From NCBI GenBank assembly GCA_942486035.1, contig CALNXK010000098.1, positions 1,754,001 through 1,818,000 on the forward strand: a stretch of DNA of 64,000 nt, read 5' to 3'. The stretch is from Porites lobata. Taxonomy: Eukaryota; Cnidaria; Anthozoa; Scleractinia; Poritidae. The position numbers and the translations under genes are program-made. The first letter of the stretch is position 1, and every line of letters starts with the position of its first letter. Below, piece by piece: positions 1 to 10,369 of this stretch. The notes under the pieces were generated by a model, which was not told the DNA's origin, did no database searches, and saw nothing but the letters and a program-made list of their open reading frames with translations.

Positions 1-3000
1 GGACGCTTGAATTTCCAGGCTTTTGCGTGACGCGGCATTCAGCTGGCGGCAGGGAAAGCTCTTATGTGGGTCAAAAACATTACCGAAAATCGGAGATTTT
101 GCAATCTAAACATTCCAAACTTCAGAATAAATATTACTGTAATCTTTATGAGTTCCTCAAGCGAAGAATTCACGCATTAGTAGGAAAACTCGAAAACAGA
201 TGTTTCTGTTGGTATCCGGCGGCGATATTGGTGTTCCTGAAAAGGACACCAACATGGCGTTTCCATACAAAGCTTTATAAATTTAGGTAAACCGTTTTTC
301 CCAATATCTCGCATTTGAAATATTTTACAGACCTGACTCTTGGCAAGGGTTTTTGTATATTTATCTTTTTTCATTTCCCAGATTCTAGTCCTACTGTATT
401 GAATGGTTTGCATTTTTATTTTTCATTGCGTGACAGTGCAAGCCGAGAATGGGGTTAACCTATGGGCGTAAAACGGCCAAAAATTTAGTAGATAGCAGTA
501 AAAATTGAAAAATTTTAACCGTTAGCCGTAAATAGGGTAAAAAAAGAGTTAACCGTAAAAGAAATTGTTCCCTAGATTTGTTAATTTTAAGGAAGGTGTT
601 AAACTCACTTCATTTTATTTCCCGGCTACTTTGAATCCGTACGCGCGTTAGGCCAAGCGCCTTTTAGTTTTCAGACCTAGACCTAGACTCCATTTCCGCC
701 GCGCTCTCGGGGAACGAAAATTTGCGATTTTCAGGAGGTTGTGCTCTCGAAATACTAGTGAAACAACACCCAATAAATAACAATTCCCTGTTTTTCTCTG
801 ACGCTATGGTAGACATTGCCACTCCTAGTCCCTGCTCGGCGTCGTCCCGCGCAATCTCGGTCAAGGCATGTTGGTGGTGTATCGCGGACCACGTGACCTG
901 AAACGCATTAGCCGCACGGAATAATGAGGCCTATGGACAAGGCAACGGTAGACAGTCGTTCCGTACAGTCTTTCGCTATCATAAAAAACTCTGGACACGG
1001 GAATTTTGTTATCGGCAGTTTTCAAACTGAAGCTAGACATAGATTATCCGTCTGAGACTAGCCTGTGTACGGTTGCCCTCTCTCCCCAGCAGACGCCCCT
1101 TCTCCGATTTTTTTCTGAGTGGAGGGAGCGGCAGTACAAGGGGTTTCCTGAAACGGATAATCCATCTTCAAACTGTCCGTCAAAAGTGACAGATAAAGTC
1201 AGGCGGATTGTTCATTGAAAATTAAAACCAGTCCATTTTCAAATTGAGACGTATTATACCTATCTGACGCGAATTATCAAACGAATAACCCATCTCTCAC
1301 GAATAATCCGTCTCTAGTGTGAAAACGGCCATTTCTGTTATAAATGAATGCCCCTCCACCCCCCCCGCCTTGAGTTGGGCGTTCGCGTGTCTGCTTTTGC
1401 TTTTTCACAAAGATTATTAAAAATTGACATTGACATTTCTGTGGGTAAAATAATATTAGAAAAGAAATACTTTACAAAAAGGATGATCTATCAAATGTTA
1501 AATTGTTCAAAAGAATAGCTTCATTTTATCCCTGGATGATCCTAAGACCTTTATTTTGCTTTGAAGATACGAAAAATAAAGGTTTATTTAACAATTAATG
1601 AATGAGGCTGAGTATCTTATGAAGAATTATGGAGATCGAGGAGGGTGTTGTCCGTTGAGGCCGTACGCTGAGGCGGATAACATCCTCCGAGATCTCCATA
1701 ATTCTTCATATGATACGAAAGCCGAATTCAATAATTGTTTTATTATTCATTCAAAATAATTCCTAGTTTAAAAACATGGCTAAAATGTGCTTACCTCCAT
1801 CGATCCATCGATGTTAAGTTCATCTTCGATAGTGCACGTTTAGGTTTGTCCAGCTCCGCAAATATTCTCCAAATAGCATATGTCGCCCTTCGAGTTGTCT
1901 TGTTGCTGTTCTTGCCTTGTTTTTAGCTATTTTTTCGCCTTGTTCTTACCCTTGAAACAAGTAAAATGTCCGCCATTTTTTGTTTTCACAACCAAAACAA
2001 CTCAACCTCGTCGGCCAGGTCTTCTCGGTTAACGGTGCGTTAACCTGAACGAACGCTGCGTTTTTGACGTCATTTCCTCGTTAACACAAAATTCTTTCAA
2101 ATTTGGTCATCAGAAACTGGTTATGGTGAATTATGCGTGTGCTTTTAGCCAATCAGAATCGGGGAAATATTTTGAATGAATAATAATAATATTTAACTCT
2201 TTCAAACGAAATAAATTAATTTTTAACTTTTTTGCTAAGCGTAACTGAAAACAAATTAACCGATATAGCCGTAAAAGATCCAAAATTTTAGCCGATAACC
2301 GTAAAGGCCACCACCCCATTGAGACCCTCTTTTAATGTCTATGCTGACGTGGATAACAGAGAAAGAGCTACAGCGAGAGATAAAAAAAAGGAGAACTTTT
2401 TTTGGAAAAGCAACATGAAAATTTTTTATTTTTTATTTTATTTTATTTCATTTTTATTTTTTATGAGAAATGTTAGCGGTCAGCAAGGAGCAGCCAGCAG
2501 GGTAAAAATGAACGCCAGCAAAAAAAAAAAAAAAAAAAAGCGAAGAGGAACACAAGCACTAAAAACAAAATATTTGGTGAGCCCTCGCATATAAAATGTG
2601 TGACTGGAAAGTGTTAGGTGGTGGTCGTGCAAAACAACGTCAAAGAAATGCATAAAAAAAGTGTGCTGCTCGTACAAAATTATCTTTTTGGTGCTAATTA
2701 GACTATTGATTTTTTGTTGTTTTATTTCTTGTTGCCGTCGCCGTTTTGCATCGCTCAATTTTATGTTTTGTTCGGGTAAATTATAAGTTTATAAAAGTTT
2801 CCCTTTTAGCCCTGGCTGAATGTATATATTATTCACTACTCTCGTGTACTTAATCTTTTTTGAGTGGGAGGGGGGAGAGGGAGGGGGATGGGGTGAAGGT
2901 GGGCGCTTATTCGAGTTTACGTGGGAGGGGGAGGGAGGGGTGGAGTAGTATTCGAGGCTGGGCGCTTATTAACTTAACTTTTTCTGCCTTTAAGATTGGC

Positions 3001-3277
3001 GCTTATTCGAGGTGGGCGCTAAATCGAAGTTGGGCGCTTATTCGAATAAATAGGATATACGCTTTTTAAAAATGCGTGTGGTTTTAGCTCTATTACCACC
3101 CTACTCCGAAAAGTACTGCTCATTCACTGAAAAATGCAATGCAAACTACCCGAAAAATGCCCGGGGGGATGGGCACGCTTGGAATTGACTGATCTATTTG
3201 AGTGCGTTCTTAGTGTTACGTCATTTAAATAAACATGATTGTACTCATTTCGGTGTTTGCCCATTATTTCATTTCAG
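1..3277. other. Non-coding flank/intron upstream of Ly6-like exon 1 of the array
   Basis: I see no convincing coding exon here. It most likely holds the last part of the intron of the first Ly6-like gene, because intron lengths in the array are 5.5-6 kb and no signal-peptide exon is present before 3278. It contains a hairpin at 1592-1737, an A homopolymer near 2521, and GGGCGCTTATTCGAGG-type repeats at 2900-3060 that recur at 18320-18490. Confidence 0.6.
1592..1737. repeat. Fold-back hairpin (MITE-like)
   Basis: Arms of about 60 bp face each other: the left arm around GAAGAATTATGGAGATC is the reverse complement of the right arm around GATCTCCATAATTCTTC. The loop is about 20 bp. No ORF. It is probably a non-autonomous DNA element. 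Confidence 0.7.
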
Positions 3278-4010
3278 GGTATGATCAATGTGCTCGGGAA
3301 ACAACCAAAGTAGGAGACGTGAAGGGAATTAGTCTGGGTTGTGTGATGAAAGCAGACTGTAAAAGGCTAGAAGACAACTGTAACAAATGGAGCTCAAAAG
3401 CTCGTTCCTGCAAAGTGGAATGTTGTCAGAAAGACGCGTGCAACGACTCCGTTCTTGTAAACTACAACTTCTTACTCCTGGCAATATGCATCATTATTAG
3501 CTTATGGCTGTAGATTATCATCCATCAGTCAAAGTCAAATTCCTGGGACCTTGGTGAAATAGCGGGGGTTTAACAAAGTCAAAACCGGTTTTTAACGATG
3601 GGGAGGCAAAATAGAGTTATTGCTGTTGGTGTTGTTGTTTTTTTTTAGCACCGAGTCAGTGTTGAATTCTCCAGTTTGTCCCGGGTGTCGGAGGGTCGGG
3701 ATTTTAGTTGACTGATGCATTTATATTGAGATTTGGTTACTGTTGAAAAGTTTAAGTCGTAGACCTTTCCTTATGGAGTTATTAAAACATCCAAAATATT
3801 CATTTTTTTTTATCAATGTTTGAACAGTCAGTTCCGTGTGTGTTACTTACATTGTAGTAGCTTTTAAGTATCTGAGAGCGAATAAAAGTTATCAGACCTT
3901 TTGAGCCACTCTATTTTGTGACTAATTCTACAAGTCTTGTTGCAGCAACAAGGATTGGCGTGGAAATGACTAACTAAAACAAGGATATTCTCTATTCTTT
4001 GTACCACATT
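2319..4010. repeat. Tandemly duplicated Ly6 unit, left copy
   Basis: This stretch (intron tail, terminal exon, 3' flank) aligns by eye along most of its length with 17760-19500: the same GCCAGCAA-poly(A) tract, the same GGGCGCTTATTCGAGG repeats, the same exon and the same 3' flank through the AATAAA signal. It shows that the Ly6-like genes arose by tandem duplication of multi-kilobase units. Confidence 0.75.
3278..3513 (+). CDS. Ly6/uPAR-like GPI-anchored small protein, terminal exon (gene 1, partial)
   Basis: A terminal coding exon of 236 nt begins after the acceptor TTTCATTTCAG and ends with TAG at 3511-3513. It reads in phase 1, so one G from an upstream exon completes the first codon. 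The product has eight cysteines spaced C-x17-C-x5-C-x6-C-x10-C-x3-CC-x4-CN. The CC-x4-CN ending is the Ly6/three-finger hallmark. A hydrophobic tail (LLLAICIIISLWL) directly before the stop follows an N-D-S site, as in GPI-anchor signals, so the protein should be extracellular and membrane-tethered. The usual N-terminal LxCxxC half is absent; either a phase 1-1 middle exon was missed or the family is shortened. The signal-peptide exon is expected left of the window. An in-frame ATG at 3235 also opens a hydrophobic stretch, but the equivalent position in gene 2 has a stop, so I treat it as intron. Confidence 0.72.
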
Positions 4011-4020
4011 CTTAGTACCA
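3514..4020 (+). other. 3' UTR and flank of Ly6-like gene 1
   Basis: It is collinear with the 3' flank of gene 2 (18935-19500), starting with GATTATCATCCATCAGTCAA. A canonical AATAAA lies at 3881-3886, about 370 bp after the stop, and is conserved at 19304-19309, so the transcript end is probably near 3900. Confidence 0.6.
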
Positions 4021-4063
4021 CAGTACGAAATATATCGCCCCCCCCCCGCTCAGGGGAGGCGTA

Positions 4064-4526
4064 TTACTTTTGACTTCTTGATGACTTCTGGGGCTTATTA
4101 ACACATTCGCCAATAAGAAGGGAATCGCTCCATCTCTTGTTCCGTTTATTTGATTTCTTCGGCGCCTTTTTGCTTGATTTGGTAACGGTCGAACTCGAAG
4201 ACACAGGTTTAGGCTTCCCCGCACTTTTCCTCCTCTTCGCTTCATCTGCTGAACTATCATCGGAATAAGAGCTTTCTACGTTTTCTTGTATTTGGCGCTC
4301 TCCGTTTCGGTTACAGCTTCCTCCTCGCATGCACTGACTTTTTCATCTTCTTCGCTAGAACTCTCAGCTTCGCTCGAATCAACGTCTTAACAATGCTTAG
4401 AAACAAGCCAGGAATGACGATTCTTTTTAATTTCCGTTTCGCTGACACAGCTTTAGCAGAAATCTCTCTGTGGTCGTTTTCGTGGACAAAACGAATAGCA
4501 ATATTGTTCTCCGCGTCTTTCGCCAT
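4064..4526 (-). pseudogene. Decayed Lys/Ser/Asp-Glu-rich single-exon ORF
   Basis: An ATG at 4526 in good context (AAAATGGCG) opens a reading frame with a charged N-terminus (MAKDAENNIAIRFVHEND). The frame loses sense near 4385, where a second frame continues with an acidic Ser/Glu stretch (SSEAESSSEEDEK). A third frame then continues with a Lys/Ser-rich stretch and runs to a stop at 4064. Three consecutive compositionally biased stretches in three frames suggest one ancestral nuclear-type protein broken by two small indels. I do not recognise the family; it may be a transposon-associated gene. The opposite strand shows nothing better. Confidence 0.35.
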
Positions 4527-4589
4527 TTTGTTATGCCTCAATTCGTGAAGGACGCGTGGCTCTGAGCGTGGGTCATCCACGCAGAACAC

Positions 4590-5890
4590 ATTCGCGCTAT
4601 GTGATTGGCTGTTGTCAAATCCCCCTTGGGATCTGTGGTCTTAAAAATAACTCGAGACGAATTACCTATGGAATAGGGTGTGTATGGGGGATGCCTTCTC
4701 TGTCCCCTTTATCCTCTCTTGGTCAAATATACAGACTTAAAAGCAAATCTACCTGGAGTTGTGAAAATCGGGTTAGCAAACATTTTGTAATTTTTCTCAA
4801 CTTTCCCTGTCGTTCTTTTTTGGCTTGTCTTGTGGTTAGGGATTTGTGTAGAAGTGGATGCAGACAGAATTACTATCTTAACCCCCCCACCCACCCCTCC
4901 GTCCTCTTTTTTTCCCTACCCACAATTCTTTCTTTAACACAAGTGACAGTTATCAGTTTGAAATCAGCGGGCGCCTAAAGGTGGTTTCGGTGCCGTTTGG
5001 CAGTTTATTTGTATATATTGGTCACCTTGAGAAAAGTTTCCCGGAGAGCATCATGTAAAGCTCTGAGATGGGACAAAGTTATTACGATTCGCTGAGTCGG
5101 CATCGTCCAATATAGTACTCTACTATGTTGGAAATTAACCCCGTTGGTGCCTTCCCTTGCCTTCCGGGTGCCTTCCCTTAATTAATATGTATAAGGGTCG
5201 AGTCTATGACGTCACCCATTGTTATAACCTAGGGGAAAAAAGTGCCTTCCTCCATACTAATTAAGTGCCTAGTCAGTGCCTAGCAAGTGCCTAGTCTATG
5301 ACGTCACCTCTACTTCAATAGAAACAATAGGTTTGCCTAGACGTGCCCGGTCTCTTTTAACCCCTGGTCACTGCCTTCCTGCATATTAATTATGTGCGTA
5401 GTCAGTGTCTAGCTAGCTCGGTAAAAATGTCTTCCTGCATACTAATTCGGTATAGGCTTACTAATGAGCGTCACTCTAGTACACTGAGAAACAATAGACT
5501 TGCCTCGGCTTCCCCGGCCTCTTTTAACCCCGATTGGATAGTAAACAATCTATTATGTGTTTAAAATAAAAGCGGGCTCTCCGTTCAGCATATTACTCTT
5601 GCAATTGCTTTGCTAAGAAACAGTTTGTTCGAGTTCGCTTGTTTGAGAAAACGCTTATTCACCTTTTATCACCATGGCTTTCGTTATGGATGTTTGCGAA
5701 TTTCAAGCGCTTTTGGATACTTGTTCCTCGATCCAAGAATTGGAACTTTTGATCCAGTCTATTTTGATTCCGGAAGAGTGGTTCCCAATGTCACATGCTC
5801 GGATACGATCAGGCTTGCTTTGTGGGCACTTAATTCTTTGTCTGTGAATCAGTAGGTGCTTCGTGTTCAGTTGTGATAAGCAAAATCAAC
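4590..5890. other. Intergenic, with degenerate GTGCCTAG/GTGCCTTCC repeats
   Basis: No supported gene. Between about 5140 and 5560 short motifs (GTGCCTTCC, GTGCCTAG, CTATGACGTCACC, TACTAATTA) recur irregularly, like a degenerate minisatellite or an old element. The last 40 bp before 5891 match the 5' leader of the other Ly6 first exons. Confidence 0.5.
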
Positions 5891-5942
5891 ATGAAGTCAG
5901 TGCTTTTCTTCCCTCTTGGTGTTTTCGCAGTCTTTCAAACAG
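5891..5942 (+). CDS. Orphan Ly6-like signal-peptide exon (first exon copy 1)
   Basis: ATG at 5891 encodes MKSVLFFPLGVFAVFQT and stops after one base of the next codon at the donor ACAG|GTTAGT. The 52 nt length, phase 1 donor and 5' leader (GATAAGCAAAATCAACATG) are shared with first exons at 12689 and 24287. The peptide looks like a cleavable secretion signal; the Pro at position 8 is unique to this copy. I found no matching terminal exon before the next first exon at 12689. It could be a remnant of a duplicated unit or an alternative first exon spliced to 18699. The 320 bp after it resemble the start of the intron after 12740. Confidence 0.65.
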
Positions 5943-6469
5943 GTTAGTTTCAATTGAAGTTTTAGTTTAAATAAGAACTGAGTAATGACCATAATGTCTT
6001 TTGTGATTTTTTAATGCCCTTTGAAACGTGACTGCTCAGCTCCTGCTCAGATTGCGAGCTACAAAGAAACAATGTTCCAGATCAACTTTTATCAGTGCCA
6101 GCTCCTCGCTCGAGTCTGAAATTTAGACACAAATGAAAGACTTAAAGACTAAAAAAGCTCACCGCATTGGAATTTACTAAATTGAAAAATCCAGGAATGC
6201 AGTGACTTGACTCTTGTGGCATTGTTATATTGAATTCCGTATTCACATTTTCAGCCTTTCGCTTTTGAGGGTGCATCCTAATGAGCTGGAAAAAAGAATA
6301 CACTCTGGAATATTCGGAATGTCGGGAATATTATATTCCCCATTTTCGCGTGAATAGTAGTTTTGTCTTTGCAGGACAATAGTATCTTTCGTAACAGTTC
6401 ACCTCAGTGTACTGCAGATGTTTGCACTTCGGTCACCCACCACAAGTGCGCCGCAAATACACTGGCACG

Positions 6470-7267
6470 TGAAACCCCATTTACACGCGCTAAAAAAATA
6501 GGCACGGCACGCCAAATTTTTGGCACCGTGCTGAGGATTTTAAGGCACGGCACTCCCAATTTTCGACGTGTAAACATATCGGTCCCAAATGTAATGTGGC
6601 ACCAGTGCTCAACATTTTAGGGCCTGTTTACATGGAGGTGAGGGACCCCAGGTAGGTGAGGTAACTCGCTTAGGTGGGGTAACCCGCCTATCCATATAAT
6701 CTCTCATTTCAATTTGATCACGTTTACATGATACGTGGGGTGACCCGCCAAGGCGGGTAGTCCGGTCTACCAGACCGGGTTACCCTCTCAGCCGGGGTCA
6801 AATTTTGCCATGTAAACGTTTCAAGGTGGGGTAACCCGCCTGGCCGGGGTCGGATTCGAATCAAATTCGCGCAAATTTCACTTTGGCGGTGGCTTTGCAT
6901 CATTATTAAAGTTAACAATAGAAAGCCATTGAACTGAAGGTTGCGGCAAGAGCAACAAGGGAGTGTAGAAGTCTATTAATCGCCAAAACACGTGGTTTGC
7001 CAGCATTTTTCTTGTTTACGTGCTTAGCGACCTTTCAATAATCTTGAGAAAAGTGCACCCTGGGATGGCGGGGTTGTAAGATTGCATATAAAGGAGGGTT
7101 ATTTTTTTACCCCACATAAGCAGGTTACCTCACCTACCTGGGGTTCACCACCTCCATGTAAACAGGCCCTTAGAGGTGCCGAGACTACCCCCCACGGGTA
7201 AACGGAGCACGGTGCCAAAAATTTGGCGTGCCGAGCTGATTTTTTAGCACGTGTAAATGGGGTTTCA
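6470..7267. mobile_element. Outer TIR element of a nested MITE pair
   Basis: Terminal inverted repeats of about 60 bp begin TGAAACCCCATTTACACG and end CGTGTAAATGGGGTTTCA, each continuing into GCACGG..GCCAAAtTTTTGGC. The element is interrupted by the element at 6620-7169. It has no transposase. Target duplications are not clear. Confidence 0.75.
6620..7169. mobile_element. Harbinger-type MITE nested in the outer element
   Basis: The element starts GGGCCTGTTTACATGG and ends CCATGTAAACAGGCCC with about 45 bp TIRs, and is flanked by TTA at 6617-6619 and 7170-7172. A 3 bp TWA target duplication and GGGCC ends fit the PIF/Harbinger superfamily. Internal GGTGGGGTAACCCGCC repeats are present. No coding capacity. 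Confidence 0.8.
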
Positions 7268-7628
7268 GACGACCGGTAGACTCCCTGTCCTCCTAAGACT
7301 ATAGTAATAAGAAAGAGCCCATTATTTTGTCTTTCTTTCTAAAGGCTTTCATTTTTCATTTTCGCTCAAAAACACGCGGGATTACAGAAAAGTAGCTCAT
7401 GCTTATCTGCATCGTATTAAATAACAAAAGAATAACAATATTGCAAATTTGCTATATTCGGCGCGGGTCGCATTACGGCCGATTTTGTTGAGGATTGTTT
7501 ACTCTAGGTATTAAAATCTGTCGACACACGCATTTTCTAATGTGACCCAACGTTTGCTTTTTTTCAAAAAAATTCAAAATCTGAGAAAAACATCAAAGAC
7601 GCCGATATGCTTGGGCTGGGCTAGCCGA

Positions 7629-7768
7629 TTTTGCCAATGTATATTTATTATTATTATTATTTTTTCATCCAGACCCTCAGATAAGCGGGGGTTGCCCCCC
7701 CCAACCCCCGCTTATCTGAGGGTCTGGATGAAAAAAAAATAATAATAATAAATAAACATTGGCAAAAT
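7629..7768. repeat. Long hairpin, fold-back element
   Basis: Arms of about 60 bp run from TTTTGCCAATGT through an ATT-repeat and CAGACCCTCAGATAAGC to a GGGGTTG centre, and return as the reverse complement. The ATT run is a microsatellite inside each arm. Confidence 0.75.
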
Positions 7769-8486
7769 TTTTTCGGCTCTTCGGGCCTCAGTTTGGTCTA
7801 AAAATAAGGGTGAGGGAGCCTGGCCTGCCGGACCCCTCCCCTGGATCCGCCACTGTTCCTCCTTTGACCTTTTATCGCCAGATTGGACGTTGGGAGTTGT
7901 TTTTCTACACGTGCCATGTGCGTGCCTTCTGTCGGACTCGAGTTTGTTCCTTTTTCCCTCAAAATGAGAAAACAATTCTGTTTTTCCAATGTACAGATCG
8001 ATAAATTTTACATGATTATTGCCTGTGAGTATATCGAATGATTGTTACTGCTATCAGGAAAAAATAAACGATGGAATGTATGTTGATATTGGTTACATTT
8101 TAATAAGACAGCTGAAAATCGTATTCGTCATTGTGTATGAACAGAGGCATATGCAAAAAAACGACATTAACCTTGTGAAAATCTGTTCCAATGCTGTTTT
8201 TTAGGGGAGTCAAATATGAATCGTATCAAAATTTGCTTCCTCTTTCGGAGTTGATCTTGCGAGTGACATTCCTGACTATCGCGTTTTGGAAAAATATAAA
8301 AGTGTGTCGCTACAGCGTTTCAAACAATTAACCACGTAATATCATAGGTGACGAATTACTCCTTAATTTTGGCGCGAAATGTAATTTCACATGTTAAATT
8401 GCCCGAGCCTTTTAGGGTCGGGAAATTAGACAAAACGCGAGTGAAATTATTCCCTAATTTCACTCGTCACGATTTGATTACACATA
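7769..8486. other. Intron-like sequence, paralogous to other Ly6 introns
   Basis: No gene. Pieces near 7890-8010 resemble 13385-13500 (the CGTTGGGAGTTGTTTT region), and 8329-8486 resembles 52370-52900. This supports an origin as the intron of a duplicated Ly6 unit. Confidence 0.5.
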
Positions 8487-8723
8487 CAGTCGAACCCCGC
8501 TATTTCGAACTCGGTTAATTAGTAGTCCCCGCTATTTCGAAGGAAGATCGAATTCCCTTGGATTTACCCTTATGTTTTCAGTCATTTACTATCAGTTATT
8601 TCGAATTACGCGCCATTTCGAACTCAGCGTTCTTTCCCTACACCTCAAATCAATTCAACCCCGTTATTTCGAACTTGTCAAAAACAGGTTACGTACATAA
8701 GAGCCCCGGAGGGGGGGACTCCC

Positions 8724-8757
<34 letters not shown>

Positions 8758-9432
8758 TAGGGGTGTAAATTTTGGATTTTGGTCTCGCTTAGGGTGTTCC
8801 GGGCAAAGCGCCAATATTTTAACCCGCCAAGGTCTCGTTTAGGGTTCCGCGAAGAAACACAGAATTACACGAAGAGAAACAGAAGTCAATTTTCTTTTTA
8901 ACTTTGTTTGTTATGTCTTTATATCATTAAAACTCATTGCATGTCGTATTTGTGTGTTTTTAAGCGGTCTCTTTTAGGGTTGAAAATTTGCTTAAGCCAC
9001 GCCCAGATTGGTCTCCTTTAGGGGTCACAAAAAGCTTGAGCCACGCCCAGATGGTCTCCTTTAGGGGTTAAATTCAAAGTTTCCGACGAGCATCCCCGTC
9101 GGTTTCATATGGGAGTCCCCCCCCGGGATAAGAGCACAGCTGGAAACGTATTGCATTTTATTTGAGCTCGTGTTGCGTTGTACAAAATAAAACGCACTGT
9201 TAGCGAACTATTCTTCCTGTGGAAATACTCATGTATGAACTCTGCTGTCTCTATTCTGATCATTCTACATTGTATTTTTATTTAATCAGTGTCTTTCTTC
9301 ATGCTGTACTGTATTTTATTAAAAAATGATTCATTGTTACGAATTTTACGCTTCCCCGGTTATTTCAAAACCCCGCTATTTCGAACTTTTTTTCCATTTC
9401 CCTTGGGAATTCCAAATAGCGGGCTTCGACGG
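8487..9432. mobile_element. pogo/Tigger-like MITE with TA target site
   Basis: The ends are CAGTCGAACCCCGCTATTT and AAATAGCGGGCTTCGACGG, flanked by TA at 8485-8486 and 9433-9434. Multiple internal CGCTATTTCGAA motifs occur. The paralogous intron at 52.9 kb reads straight through (ACACATACAAACAATCTG, TA at 52908-52909), an empty site that confirms the boundaries. A second element is nested at 8704-9127. Confidence 0.85.
8704..9127. mobile_element. Nested fold-back MITE in the pogo-like element
   Basis: The TIRs carry GACTCCCATATGAAAC..GACGGGGATGCTCGTCG on the left and its reverse complement on the right, with G/C runs at the tips. A 7 bp target duplication ATAAGAG lies at 8697-8703 and 9128-9134. 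GGTCTCnTTTAGGG repeats fill the interior. Superfamily uncertain. Confidence 0.8.
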
Positions 9433-10208
9433 TACAAACAATCTGCTTGGACTAGAGCATGCTCACTTCACGGTGTTAGCCGCTCTGCCTTGCTGACCCA
9501 TGCACGCAGGCGGCGAAAACGTAGCGCGATACCAACTCGTTCACTTTGTTAAATGTTGGTGAACTCTTCTGGAGTTAAACTGTTCGTCACTTATTTGCGT
9601 TTTAAATAAAACGTAACTTGCTATTGTACATTGAACTTACCATCTACCTCTTCTCATTCAGCGCAACCGAAAACTGACTTATCTGTAGGTTGCACGCGCA
9701 ATGCATAATTTCCGAAACCAAGGTCCAGCTCAATCTCGACCCCAAAGCACATCATACAGCTGTCACATCATCGCCTTCTTTTATTCGAAATCAATTCAAA
9801 GCCTTAAAATTGGTATTTGTAATTAGCTCTTTTTACAAAGCATTTGTGCAGTTTTCATCCCACTCGATTGAACTAATCTTTCAGCCGAAGAAAATCATTG
9901 CTGTATTTTTTTCCTGGCGCTTTTAATATCCAGCTCGTCAATTCTTTTATCCTTGTTTGACATTCAGATTATGAATTGTCTAGCAAGGCACAAAAACCTC
10001 TCTTTATTCTAAAAGAGAGCAGTAAGTGTCATAATATAAATTACCGAGCTAAAAATCATGTTGTAATGTTTGTTTTTGTTTGCAAGCGATCGCCCGCTTC
10101 ATTAGTCCTTCATCAACACGAACGCGTCCTACTTCAACACACATAGGTTGGAGAGTGAAGGGACATTTTCCTGAAACTTTTAAATCTCAGTTGGAAAAAA
10201 AATAAAAA
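9433..10208. other. Ly6 intron paralogue, no gene
   Basis: 9433-9760 aligns closely with 52905-53225 (GGTGAACTCTTCTGGAGTTAAA and surroundings). I see no exon in it. Confidence 0.55.
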
Positions 10209-10343
10209 TGTTATTCACCGGCGTGGGTCGGTCTGTATTGTGAGAAACTGTGCTCTCGGTCTGAGTACCGCCCCAGGCTGTACTCAAGACCTCGGGCACA
10301 GTTTCTCCCAATACGGATCGGACTTCTCAGCCGGTAAATAACA
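10209..10343. repeat. Fold-back hairpin element
   Basis: It begins TGTTATTCACCGGC and ends GCCGGTAAATAACA. The arms include GAGAAACTGTGCTC and its inverse, with about 50 bp imperfect arms. No ORF. Confidence 0.7.
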
Positions 10344-10369
10344 TATGTATCTTTAAAACTTGGATTCCG

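Noticed and set aside
3235..3277. In-frame ATG giving a hydrophobic N-terminus to Ly6 exon 1 copy
   Set aside because: The same position in gene 2 is ATGATTTAA, so the stretch is intronic in the paralogue.
6363..6480. Cys-rich ORF (QCTADVCTS) as Ly6 middle exon
   Set aside because: Joined in phase 1 from exon 5891 it hits a TAG at once, and the ORF runs into a MITE end.
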